A stretch of DNA of 19,962 nucleotides from Desulfocurvus sp. (GCF_023230885.1 NZ_JALNWM010000037.1:1-19962); one strand, 5' to 3'; positions 6,770 to 14,024 are shown, counted from the first letter of the stretch. The notes: a model not told the origin generated them from the letters alone. A program made the numbers and translations.

Positions 6770-7969
6770 ATGGTACCGGGCGACGCCGACACGGAAGACA
6801 TCCTCGAACTGACCGAGATCATCAGGAAGGGCGACCTCGCCGATGCGGGCGGGGCCGACGCGGATGACGACATCAGCTTCGAGCAGGAACTCGAGGAACT
6901 GTTCGCCGACGACAAGGGCGGCGGCTCTGCGGGTCACGATTCCGACGGCGACGACCTCGACCTGGGCGACCTGGAAAAGGAGCTCGACTCCCTGGGCTCC
7001 GACATCCCCGACGACACGCCGCAAGCCGCCCCGGGCAAGGGCGGCAGCGACGACCTCACCGACCTGGACGACCTGGACGGACTGGGCGACCTGGAGGCCG
7101 CCCTTGCGGGCCTGGACGACGACGAGACCACCCCGGACGACGGGCTGGACGACGACGACGACGGCGACGGCGACCTGGACCTGTCCAGCCTCGACGACCT
7201 GCTGAACGAGCTGGACGGCGGCGGCCCCGCGCCTGCCAAGGCGGCGCCCAGGGCCGAGGCGGCGCCCCAGGCGCCAGCCAGGCAAGACGCCCCCCAGGCC
7301 GCGCAGGACGAAGAGCCGGACGACGACCTGGGCGCCCTGGACGGATTGGACGGATTGGACGGGCTGGACGGGCTGGATGACCTGGATCAGGCCATCGCGG
7401 GCCTGGACGACCTGGACCTGGACGAGGCGCCCGCACAGGCGTCCGAACCGGAGCCCCAGCCAAAGCCCGAACCCGCGCCCGAAACCGAACCCCAGGCCGC
7501 CCCGGCGCCCGGACCCCGGAAGGCGCCCGAACCCGCCCCGCAGCCCGAGGCCCAACCCGCCCCGGCGGCCCCCGCTCCGGGCGGACGCCTCGTCGAGGGC
7601 CCACCCGCCGTGCTGCCCCAGGAGGCCCTGGAGGGACTGCTGGAACGCACCGACCGGCTGGAGGTTCTGGTGGGCCAGGAGCTGGGCGCGCGCATCGACG
7701 CGCGCATCGAGGAGCTGGAAACGCGGCTGGCCGTGACGCCCCGGCCCCCCGCCGGGCTGCCCGAGGGGCTTAAGGCCGAGCTGGCCGCCGAACTGCGCGG
7801 CGAGTTGGCAGCCGAGCTGGCAGCCGAGCTGCGGGCCGGGCTGGCCGAGGAGATCAGGACCGCCCTGCGCGCGGAGCTGGAAGGGGAGATCGAGCGCCAG
7901 GCCGCGGCGGCCGCAGCCCGCGTGATCCGCGAGGAAATCGCGGCCCTGCTGCAAGACGCGGGCGACTGA
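6770..7969 (+). CDS. Acidic, disordered protein with PopZ-like layout
   Basis: I do not recognise this 399-aa protein with certainty. It starts with a short helix-forming motif, EDILELTEIIRKG (residues 9-21). A very acidic region follows (about 22-220), full of DDL, LDDLD and DGL units, including DGL four times in a row at 191-202. Next comes a Pro/Glu/Ala/Lys-rich stretch (about 223-290). The C-terminal region (about 290-395) is predicted helical, with AELAAEL-type repeats and the end AARVIREEIAALLQ. A short N-terminal helix, acidic/proline linker and helical C-terminus is the layout of the polar scaffold PopZ (DUF2497), which also contains a DEVLELT motif. FimV-like acidic proteins are an alternative. 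There is no signal peptide, so it is probably cytoplasmic. The SD is GAGAGG. Confidence 0.75.
   Translation: MVPGDADTEDILELTEIIRKGDLADAGGADADDDISFEQELEELFADDKGGGSAGHDSDGDDLDLGDLEKELDSLGSDIPDDTPQAAPGKGGSDDLTDLDDLDGLGDLEAALAGLDDDETTPDDGLDDDDDGDGDLDLSSLDDLLNELDGGGPAPAKAAPRAEAAPQAPARQDAPQAAQDEEPDDDLGALDGLDGLDGLDGLDDLDQAIAGLDDLDLDEAPAQASEPEPQPKPEPAPETEPQAAPAPGPRKAPEPAPQPEAQPAPAAPAPGGRLVEGPPAVLPQEALEGLLERTDRLEVLVGQELGARIDARIEELETRLAVTPRPPAGLPEGLKAELAAELRGELAAELAAELRAGLAEEIRTALRAELEGEIERQAAAAAARVIREEIAALLQDAGD
7340..7384 (+). repeat. Five 9-bp tandem units encoding DGL/DDL
   Basis: Two copies of GACGGATTG, two of GACGGGCTG and one of GATGACCTG lie head to tail. They encode four Asp-Gly-Leu and one Asp-Asp-Leu in the acidic region of the preceding protein. 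Near-identity at DNA level points to slippage-driven expansion, so copy number may differ between strains. Confidence 0.85.
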
Positions 7970-7998
7970 TCCCGCCCCCCCGCGAAGCGAGTTTTCCC

Positions 7999-8030
7999 GG
8001 GCCCGCAGCGGTGCGTTGCGGGCCCTTTTT
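7999..8030 (+). terminator. Intrinsic terminator
   Basis: GGGCCCGCA (7999-8007) and TGCGGGCCC (8017-8025) make a perfect 9-bp stem with a 9-nt loop, immediately followed by TTTTT. It lies 30 nt after the stop of the acidic protein gene. This is the clearest Rho-independent terminator in the window and isolates what follows. Confidence 0.92.
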
Positions 8031-8046
8031 CCTGCCCCGGGCACAC

Positions 8047-8075
8047 TCGACTCCCGCCTGGGGCCGTGCTACAAG
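8047..8075 (+). promoter_or_regulatory. Possible promoter of the 8201-9602 unit
   Basis: TCGACT (8047-8052) and TACAAG (8070-8075) are separated by 17 nt, directly after a strong terminator and ahead of a 5' leader. Each hexamer matches consensus at four of six positions. A start near 8082 would give a leader of about 120 nt before the ATG at 8201. Confidence 0.35.
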
Positions 8076-8116
8076 GCCCGAAAAACGAGGGTGGGCTTCA
8101 CGGTTCCTCCTCTTTT

Positions 8117-8176
8117 CCCGCCCGGACGCCCGACTCGGTGGTCTGGGCCGTTTCCCCCCGGGCGGGTTTTTGTTTT
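8117..8176 (+). terminator. Leader terminator (attenuator-like) upstream of the 60-aa gene
   Basis: CCCGCCCGG (8117-8125) pairs perfectly with CCGGGCGGG (8158-8166), and TTTTTGTTTT follows at 8167-8176. The 32-nt loop holds a smaller GCCC/GGGC pairing (8128-8131 with 8146-8149), giving a branched hairpin. The next ribosome binding site, GGAGG at 8191, begins only 14 nt after the T tract. A terminator between promoter and start codon suggests attenuation, a riboswitch or an sRNA of about 95 nt. No known riboswitch class is recognised. Confidence 0.55.
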
Positions 8177-8200
8177 CCCCCGACGTTCGCGGAGGCCAGG

Positions 8201-8383
8201 ATGGACAAGGACAGCAAGCAGGCCCTGCAGGTGGCCAAGGAGATCACGGTCAAATTCATCGAGACCGGACGCATCTCCCCCGGCAATTTCCCCGAGATTT
8301 TCTCGTCCATCTACAACGCGATCCTGCGCACCGTGGCCGACGCGGGCCAGGCCCCGGAAGCGGGGCGCGGCGACGACGCCTGA
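8201..8383 (+). CDS. Small conserved-looking protein resembling a MucR/Ros N-terminal domain
   Basis: A 60-aa protein: an amphipathic helix (KQALQVAKEITVKFIETG), then RISPGNFPEIFSSIYNAILR and a short acidic tail. The pattern helix, short polar turn, proline-bearing 'PEIF...IYNAI' helix resembles the N-terminal oligomerisation part of MucR/Ros regulators (for example VPASELPALIAEVHAAL-like segments). The C2H2 zinc finger that binds DNA is absent. GGAGG lies 5 nt before the ATG and codon use is typical of the window, so it is very likely expressed. It sits just after an attenuator-like leader and 7 nt before menG, whose SD overlaps its stop. The function is unknown and the MucR link is my inference from pattern. 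Confidence 0.8.
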   Translation: MDKDSKQALQVAKEITVKFIETGRISPGNFPEIFSSIYNAILRTVADAGQAPEAGRGDDA

Positions 8384-8390
8384 GGCCGCC

Positions 8391-9602
8391 ATGCACAGCG
8401 CCGAAAACACCGCCCACGCCGGCCGCGTCCGCTCCATGTTCGGACGCATCGCGGGCCGCTACGACTTCCTGAACCATTTCCTGAGCCTGGGGCTGGACAT
8501 CGTCTGGCGTCGGCGCATGGTGCGCACGGTGCGGCCCCTGACCACGGGCCGCTTCCTGGACCTGGCCGCGGGCACCCTGGACGTGGCCCTGGAACTGCGC
8601 CGCCAGCACCCGGGCTGCACCGTGCTGGCCCTGGATTTCGCCCTGCCCATGCTGCGCCGCGGCGCGGCCAAGCTCGGCGCCCACCGCCACGCCGTCCAGC
8701 CCGTGCAGGCCGACGCCCGGGCTCTGCCCCTGCCCGACGGCTGCGTGGACGCCGTGACCATCGCCTTCGGCATCCGCAACATCCTGCCCCGCCAGGACGC
8801 CCACGCCGAGGCACTGCGCGTGCTGGCCCCGGGCGGACGGCTGTGCATCCTGGAATTCGGCACCGCCAGCCGCCCCATCTGGAAGGGCCTGTACAACTTC
8901 TATCTCGACCGCCTGCTGCCCCTGGCGGGGCGCGTGGTCTCCGGCGACGCCGCGGCCTACCGCTACCTGGCCGACACCATCCGGGCCTTCCCCCCCGCCG
9001 AGGGGCTGGCCGACGAGTTGCGCGCGGCGGGCTTCGTCAACGTCGCCCACACGCCCCTTTCCGGCGGCATCGTCACCATCCACGTCGCCGAAAAACCGGC
9101 CCGCACGGGCGACGTCTTCGTGGTCGGCGGCAGGCCGCACGCCAGGGCCGGGGAGCCTCAGCCCGACGCCGCGCCAAAGACCTCCGCCGCGCCCGCCAGG
9201 ACCGCCAGGCCCAAGGCCGGAGACACCCCGGCCCAGGCGCCCGCCCCGGGCCTGGCCGCCCGGCGCGCCGCCGCCAACCTCCAGGCCGGGCTGGACGCCC
9301 TGGGCAGCGCCACGGGCGGCCCGGAGCCCGCGCCCAGCGCCCCGGCCGCGCCCAAGGCCAAAGCCAAGGCCAAGGCCGACACCCAGGCCAAGCCCGCGCC
9401 CAAGGCCAAAGCCAAGCCCAAGGCCGACGCCAAGCCCAAGGCCAAGGCCAAGGCCAAGCCCGCGCCCAAGGCCGACGCCAAGGCCAAGCCCAAGGCCAAG
9501 CCCGCGCCCAAGGGCGACGCCAAGGGGCAGCCCAAGGCCAAAGCCAAGCCCGCCAAGGCACCCAAGGCTCCGGCAAAGGCAAAGGGGAAGGGAAAGTCCT
9601 AG
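8391..9602 (+). CDS. menG: Demethylmenaquinone methyltransferase (MenG/UbiE) with a long lysine-rich tail
   Basis: SAM-dependent C-methylation of demethylmenaquinone, the last step of menaquinone synthesis. Residues 1-235 are a complete UbiE/MenG enzyme: YDFLNHFLSLGLDIVWRR (24-41), SAM motif FLDLAAGTLDVALEL (55-69), AVTIAFGIRNI (121-131), GGRLCILEFG (148-157) and YRYLADTIRAFP (190-201). The SAM motif has Leu where GTGD is usual. After residue 235 comes a 168-residue extension. Its first part is Pro/Ala-rich; from about 320 to 403 it is built almost only of Lys, Ala and Pro with a few Asp, in PKAKAK/KPAPKA repeats like a histone H1 tail. The usual enzyme is 230-260 aa. GAGG overlapping the upstream stop, 5 nt before ATG 8391, fixes the start. 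Frame and codon bias run unbroken into the tail. Confidence 0.93.
   Translation: MHSAENTAHAGRVRSMFGRIAGRYDFLNHFLSLGLDIVWRRRMVRTVRPLTTGRFLDLAAGTLDVALELRRQHPGCTVLALDFALPMLRRGAAKLGAHRHAVQPVQADARALPLPDGCVDAVTIAFGIRNILPRQDAHAEALRVLAPGGRLCILEFGTASRPIWKGLYNFYLDRLLPLAGRVVSGDAAAYRYLADTIRAFPPAEGLADELRAAGFVNVAHTPLSGGIVTIHVAEKPARTGDVFVVGGRPHARAGEPQPDAAPKTSAAPARTARPKAGDTPAQAPAPGLAARRAAANLQAGLDALGSATGGPEPAPSAPAAPKAKAKAKADTQAKPAPKAKAKPKADAKPKAKAKAKPAPKADAKAKPKAKPAPKGDAKGQPKAKAKPAKAPKAPAKAKGKGKS
9351..9599 (+). repeat. Degenerate AAGGCC/AAGCCC repeat coding the Lys-Ala-Pro tail
   Basis: Short direct repeats of AAGGCC, AAGCCC and GCGCCC fill the 3' end of menG and encode residues 321-403. The unit is 6 bp with frequent 12-18-bp super-units such as AAGCCCGCGCCCAAGGCC. 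The pattern favours replication slippage, so tail length is probably variable and assembly there less certain. Confidence 0.8.
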
Positions 9603-9603
9603 C

Positions 9604-9807
9604 CTAGACGAGGCGCCGCGCGAGGTACACCAGCGCCAGCCCGAGGGCCACGGCGACGCCGCCCATGGCCCGCAGTTCGGCGGGGGTACGCTCGGAGAGC
9701 AGGCGCAACAGGGCGGGCATCCGGGACGCCCCGGCCACATAGACCAGCCCCTCGAACACGAAGGCCAACCCCACGGCGCAGACGAAAACAGGCCAATCGA
9801 ATTGCAT
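9604..9807 (-). CDS. DUF2065 (YjeT-like) small membrane protein
   Basis: A 67-aa protein with two membrane segments: an N-terminal one (VFVCAVGLAFVFEGLVYVAG, residues 7-26) and a C-terminal one (GGVAVALGLALVYLAR). The Glu-Gly-Leu in the first segment, the basic MPALLRLL region and the Gly-Gly start of the second are typical of DUF2065/YjeT inner-membrane proteins, whose role is unknown. The ATG at 9807 is preferred because AGGA lies 7 nt upstream; the GTG at 9813 would sit 1 nt from that AGGA. It converges on menG with only one base between the stops and no terminator between, and is divergent from the gene at 9891. Confidence 0.85.
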   Translation of the reverse strand: MQFDWPVFVCAVGLAFVFEGLVYVAGASRMPALLRLLSERTPAELRAMGGVAVALGLALVYLARRLV

Positions 9808-9890
9808 GGGCACGTCCTACCCCGGCCCGGGGAGCGTGTCCAGACCCCGGCGGCCCTCCGCCGGAACCCAGCAGGAGACGAGTCCAGCAC

Positions 9891-11204
<1,314 letters not shown>

Positions 11205-11212
11205 GAAACGCC

Positions 11213-11455
11213 GTGGACCGCACCCGAGGAGACGACGCCCCGACCCCCGTGAACTGCTGGCGGGACTGCTGAAGCGGGCTGCGCGAGGTTTCCATGCTCC
11301 TCGCGCAGCTGCCCTCCGGCGGAGGGCTCACGGCGGAAACCACGGGCGAGGGCGTGTTCAAGGTGGACGCCATCGCCCGCCACCGGGGCGCGCGCATCGC
11401 CTCCCGGCGCGTGCTGCCCTCGGGCCGCGTCCTGCTTACCCTGCGCAAGGACTGA
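11213..11455 (+). CDS. Small ORF with in-frame TGA: candidate selenoprotein
   Basis: AGGA at 11203-11206, overlapping the upstream stop, lies 6 nt before this GTG. The frame reads 19 codons, TGA at 11270-11272, then 60 more codons to TGA at 11453, giving 80 residues if the first TGA is selenocysteine. Around it the product reads NCWRDC-Sec-SGLREVSML, so C15 and C19 flank W16-R17-D18 and sit beside Sec20. Both halves use the G/C-ending codons seen in neighbouring genes. The second half includes GEGVFKVDAIARHRGARIAS and SRRVLPSGRVLLTLRKD. I recognise no family. A hairpin lies where a SECIS would. Alternatives: a 53-aa gene starting at ATG 11294 (GAGG 5 nt upstream) with a short leader ORF, a nonsense mutation, or a sequencing error. 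It precedes mqnB by 1 nt. Confidence 0.5.
11276..11311 (+). promoter_or_regulatory. SECIS-like RNA hairpin right after the in-frame TGA
   Basis: GCTGCGCGAGG (11278-11288) pairs perfectly with CCTCGCGCAGC (11299-11309) around a 10-nt loop, TTTCCATGCT. The stem starts 5 nt and the loop 16 nt after the TGA, close to the roughly 17-nt spacing of the E. coli fdhF SECIS as I recall it. If the top G-C pair is open the loop begins GU, as SelB recognition in E. coli prefers a G near the loop start. The same hairpin buries a GAGG and presents ATG 11294 in its loop, so it could instead gate a second start site. Confidence 0.5.
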
Positions 11456-11456
11456 A

Positions 11457-12170
11457 ATGCTCGTTCTGGCCCTGGCCACCGCCAAGGAACTCCGCGCCGC
11501 CCTGCCCGGGGCGCCCCCCGGGCTGAACCCGGGCGACACCGTCCCCGTGGCCCTGCCCGGGCGCCAGGCCCTGGCCCTGGTGGCCGGGGTCGGCCCCGTG
11601 GGCGCTGCGCTGCGCCTGGGCCGCCTGCTGGGCGCCCTGGGCCCCGGCGCCGTGGCCGGGGTGCTCAACGTCGGGGTCGCGGGCAGCTTCGACACCGCCG
11701 CCCTGCCTCTGGGCGCCGTGGCCGTGGCCGTGCGGGAAACCTGGCCCGAATACGGCCTGCGTACCCGGGGCGGGGTGGACGCCGCCGCCCTGGGCTTCCC
11801 CGTGGGCCACGCCCACAGCGGGCCCGTGGGTCCGAGCCTGACCCTGGAGCCCGACGCCGCCGCCCGGGCCCTGGGCCTGGAGCCGCCCGCCGCCTGGCCC
11901 CGGGTTCCGGCGCTCACCGTGGCCGCCGCCAGCGCCGACGCCGCCACGGCGGACGCCCTGCGCGCGGCCCACGGCGCGCTGCTGGAGAACATGGAGGGCT
12001 ACGCCCTGGCCCTGGCCTGCCTGGAGGCCGGGCTGCCCTTCCTGGAAGTCCGGGCCGTCTCCAACGCCGTGGGCTCGCGCCGCGCCGAGGACTGGGCCCT
12101 GCCCGCGGCCCTGGCCGCCCTGCCGAAAATCCTGGCCGCCCTGGGCCTTGGCCCCGAGGGCCCGCCATGA
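11457..12170 (+). CDS. mqnB: Futalosine hydrolase
   Basis: It cleaves futalosine to hypoxanthine and dehypoxanthinylfutalosine in the futalosine route to menaquinone. The 237-aa product belongs to the nucleoside-phosphorylase/hydrolase (MTAN-like) fold: VAGVGPVGAALRLG, then NVGVAGSFD (about residues 70-78), and the substrate-binding block LLENMEGYALALAC (about 179-192), where the Glu is the ribose-contact residue of the family. EVRAVSNAVGSR and the late Trp are typical of MqnB rather than MTA/SAH nucleosidase. AGGA lies 5 nt before the ATG. Its stop overlaps the mqnD start (ATGA), and mqnD next door supports the assignment. Confidence 0.92.
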   Translation: MLVLALATAKELRAALPGAPPGLNPGDTVPVALPGRQALALVAGVGPVGAALRLGRLLGALGPGAVAGVLNVGVAGSFDTAALPLGAVAVAVRETWPEYGLRTRGGVDAAALGFPVGHAHSGPVGPSLTLEPDAAARALGLEPPAAWPRVPALTVAAASADAATADALRAAHGALLENMEGYALALACLEAGLPFLEVRAVSNAVGSRRAEDWALPAALAALPKILAALGLGPEGPP

Positions 12171-12982
12171 TCCATGCACCGGACGCCGCGCGCCCCCTGT
12201 CCGTGGCCGTTTCGCCCTGCCCCAACGACACGTTCATCTTCGCCGCCTGGGTGCTCGGCCTCGCGCCGGGGCCGCAGGCCCGCTTCCACTGGGCCGACGT
12301 GCAGCGGCTGAACCAGGACGCCGCCGCCGGACGCTTCGACGTGGTCAAGCTCTCGGCCGCCGCCGCCCTGGCCCTGGAGGAGCGCTACGCCATCCTGCCC
12401 TGCGGCGGGGCCTTCGGCACCGCGACCGGGCCCAAGCTCGTGGCCCGGCCGGACAGCCCCCAGGCCCCGGCCACCGTGGCAGTGCCCGGGCTGGACACGA
12501 CGGCCTTCGCCGTGCTGCGGGCGGCCTTGGGGCCCGGCTTCACCCCGCTGCCCATGCGCTTCGACCGCATCGCCGCCGCCGTGGCCCGGGGCCGGGCCGA
12601 CGCCGGGCTGCTGATCCACGAAACCGCCCTGGTGCCCGAGCGCCACGGGCTGACCCTGCGCCTGGACCTGGGCGCATGGTGGGCCGGGCACACCCAGGGC
12701 GCGCCCCTGCCCCTGGGCGTCATCGCCGTGCGCCGCGGCCTGCCCCCGGCCGCGCGCCAGGGCGCGGCCGAGGCCATCCGCGCCAGCCTGGCCCTGGCGC
12801 GCGCCCGGCGCGAGGCCGTCTGGCCCCTGGTGCGCGCCCTGGCCCGCGAGCTGGACGACCCCACCCTGGAGGCGCACATCGCCGCCTATGTGGACGACCG
12901 GAGCCTGGACATGGGCCCCACGGGCCGCGCGGCCCTCGAAACCCTGCGCGCCCTGGTCCGTCCCGGCCCAGCGCGGCCATGA
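12167..12982 (+). CDS. mqnD: 1,4-dihydroxy-6-naphthoate synthase
   Basis: It converts cyclic dehypoxanthinylfutalosine to 1,4-dihydroxy-6-naphthoate, the naphthoquinone head-group precursor. The 271-aa product has the periplasmic-binding-protein-like fold of MqnA/MqnD. The signature VSPCPNDTFIFAAW (about residues 15-28) is specific for MqnD. DVVKLSAAAALALEERYAIL, the FGTATGPKLV loop, GRADAGLLIHETAL (H as family catalytic base) and the PLPLGVIAVRRGL segment also match. GAGGG sits 6 nt before the ATG, which overlaps the mqnB stop by 4 nt. Other futalosine steps (mqnA, mqnC, mqnE) are not in this window. Confidence 0.94.
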   Translation: MIHAPDAARPLSVAVSPCPNDTFIFAAWVLGLAPGPQARFHWADVQRLNQDAAAGRFDVVKLSAAAALALEERYAILPCGGAFGTATGPKLVARPDSPQAPATVAVPGLDTTAFAVLRAALGPGFTPLPMRFDRIAAAVARGRADAGLLIHETALVPERHGLTLRLDLGAWWAGHTQGAPLPLGVIAVRRGLPPAARQGAAEAIRASLALARARREAVWPLVRALARELDDPTLEAHIAAYVDDRSLDMGPTGRAALETLRALVRPGPARP

Positions 12983-13003
12983 GCCCGGGCCGCCTGGAAA
13001 CGC

Positions 13004-13032
13004 TTGCCATCCACGTCAAACCTATGGATAAT
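13004..13032 (+). promoter_or_regulatory. Internal promoter before the polyprenyl synthase gene
   Basis: TTGCCA (13004-13009), a 17-nt spacer and GATAAT (13027-13032) form the closest consensus sigma-70 promoter in the window. They lie in a short AT-rich patch inside an otherwise very GC-rich operon. Transcription would start near 13039, only about 3 nt before the ATG at 13042. Confidence 0.45.
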
Positions 13033-13041
13033 GAGCATCCC

Positions 13042-14007
13042 ATGAACTCCATCGCCCGCTATCTCCAAGACGAGCTGCCGCGCATCAACGCCTTCCTCGA
13101 CGCCCAGGCCGCGGGGCTCGACCCCGTGGTGCGTCCCGCCGCGCAGCATGTGCTCGGCGCCGGGGGCAAACGCCTGCGGCCCCTGCTGGCCCTGGTCACC
13201 GCCCGGGCCCTGGGCTGCACGGCCGACCCCTATCCCATGGCCTGCTCCCTGGAGCTTCTGCACTCGGCGACCCTGCTGCACGACGACATCCTCGACGCGG
13301 CCGTCATGCGCCGGGGCCGCGCGGCGGCCCATGTGGAGTTCGGGCGCACCGAAACCATCCTGGCCGGAGACGCGCTGCTGGCCCTGGCCAACAAGCTCGT
13401 GGCCGACTACGGCATCCCGCGCATGAACGCGGTGCTCTCCGAGGCCATCCTGCGCACGGTCACCGGCGAGATCATGGAAATCGCCAGCGTGCGCGACACG
13501 GCCATGAGCCAGGAACGCTACTACGAGATCATCACCGGCAAGACGGCCTACCTGTTCCAGGGCGCCTGCGAGTGCGGGGCCATCCTGTCCGGGCGCGGCG
13601 AGGCCGCGGAACGCGCCGCCCACGACTACGGCCTGAACCTGGGCATCGCCTTCCAGTTGGTGGACGACGCCCTGGACTATGTGAGCCCGTCGGAAGTCAT
13701 GGGCAAGCCCTCGGGCGGCGACCTGCGCGAGGGCAAGATGACCCTGCCGCTGATCCTGCACCTGCGCTCCCTGGCCCCGCAGGCCCGCCAGGAGCTGGAG
13801 GCCCGCATCGCGAAGGACGAGCTGGACGCCGGGGCCGCCCGGGGCGTCGCCGACGCGGTGGCGGCCTCGGGCTGCGCCGAGGCCACGCGCGAGGCCGCGC
13901 GCGTCTATGCGGCCCGGGCCGCCCAGGCCCTGGACGCCTTCCCCGGCGGCCAGGAGCGCGACCTGATGGCCGACATTTTGGAACTGGTGCTGTCCAGGAA
14001 CAAATAA
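13042..14007 (+). CDS. Polyprenyl diphosphate synthase (long-chain, trans)
   Basis: It extends allylic diphosphates with isopentenyl diphosphate; beside mqnB and mqnD it most likely makes the menaquinone side chain. From ATG 13042 it is 321 aa, normal for heptaprenyl/octaprenyl synthases. Motifs are GAGGKRLRPLLALV (about 36-49), first aspartate-rich motif LLHDDILDAAVMRRG, GDALLALANKLV, EIITGKTAYLF, second aspartate-rich motif FQLVDDALDYV and GDLREGKMTLPLIL. Chain length cannot be read with confidence. Starts are uncertain: in-frame ATGs occur at 12979 (ATGA overlap with mqnD), 13024 and 13042, none with a good SD. I choose 13042 because the conserved helix begins there and a promoter lies just upstream. 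Confidence 0.92.
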   Translation: MNSIARYLQDELPRINAFLDAQAAGLDPVVRPAAQHVLGAGGKRLRPLLALVTARALGCTADPYPMACSLELLHSATLLHDDILDAAVMRRGRAAAHVEFGRTETILAGDALLALANKLVADYGIPRMNAVLSEAILRTVTGEIMEIASVRDTAMSQERYYEIITGKTAYLFQGACECGAILSGRGEAAERAAHDYGLNLGIAFQLVDDALDYVSPSEVMGKPSGGDLREGKMTLPLILHLRSLAPQARQELEARIAKDELDAGAARGVADAVAASGCAEATREAARVYAARAAQALDAFPGGQERDLMADILELVLSRNK

Positions 14008-14024
14008 CCCTCCCGGGAGCGGTC

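Noticed and set aside
9808..9813. GTG start at 9813 for the DUF2065 gene
   Set aside because: The AGGA would be 1 nt from the GTG but is ideally placed for the ATG at 9807.
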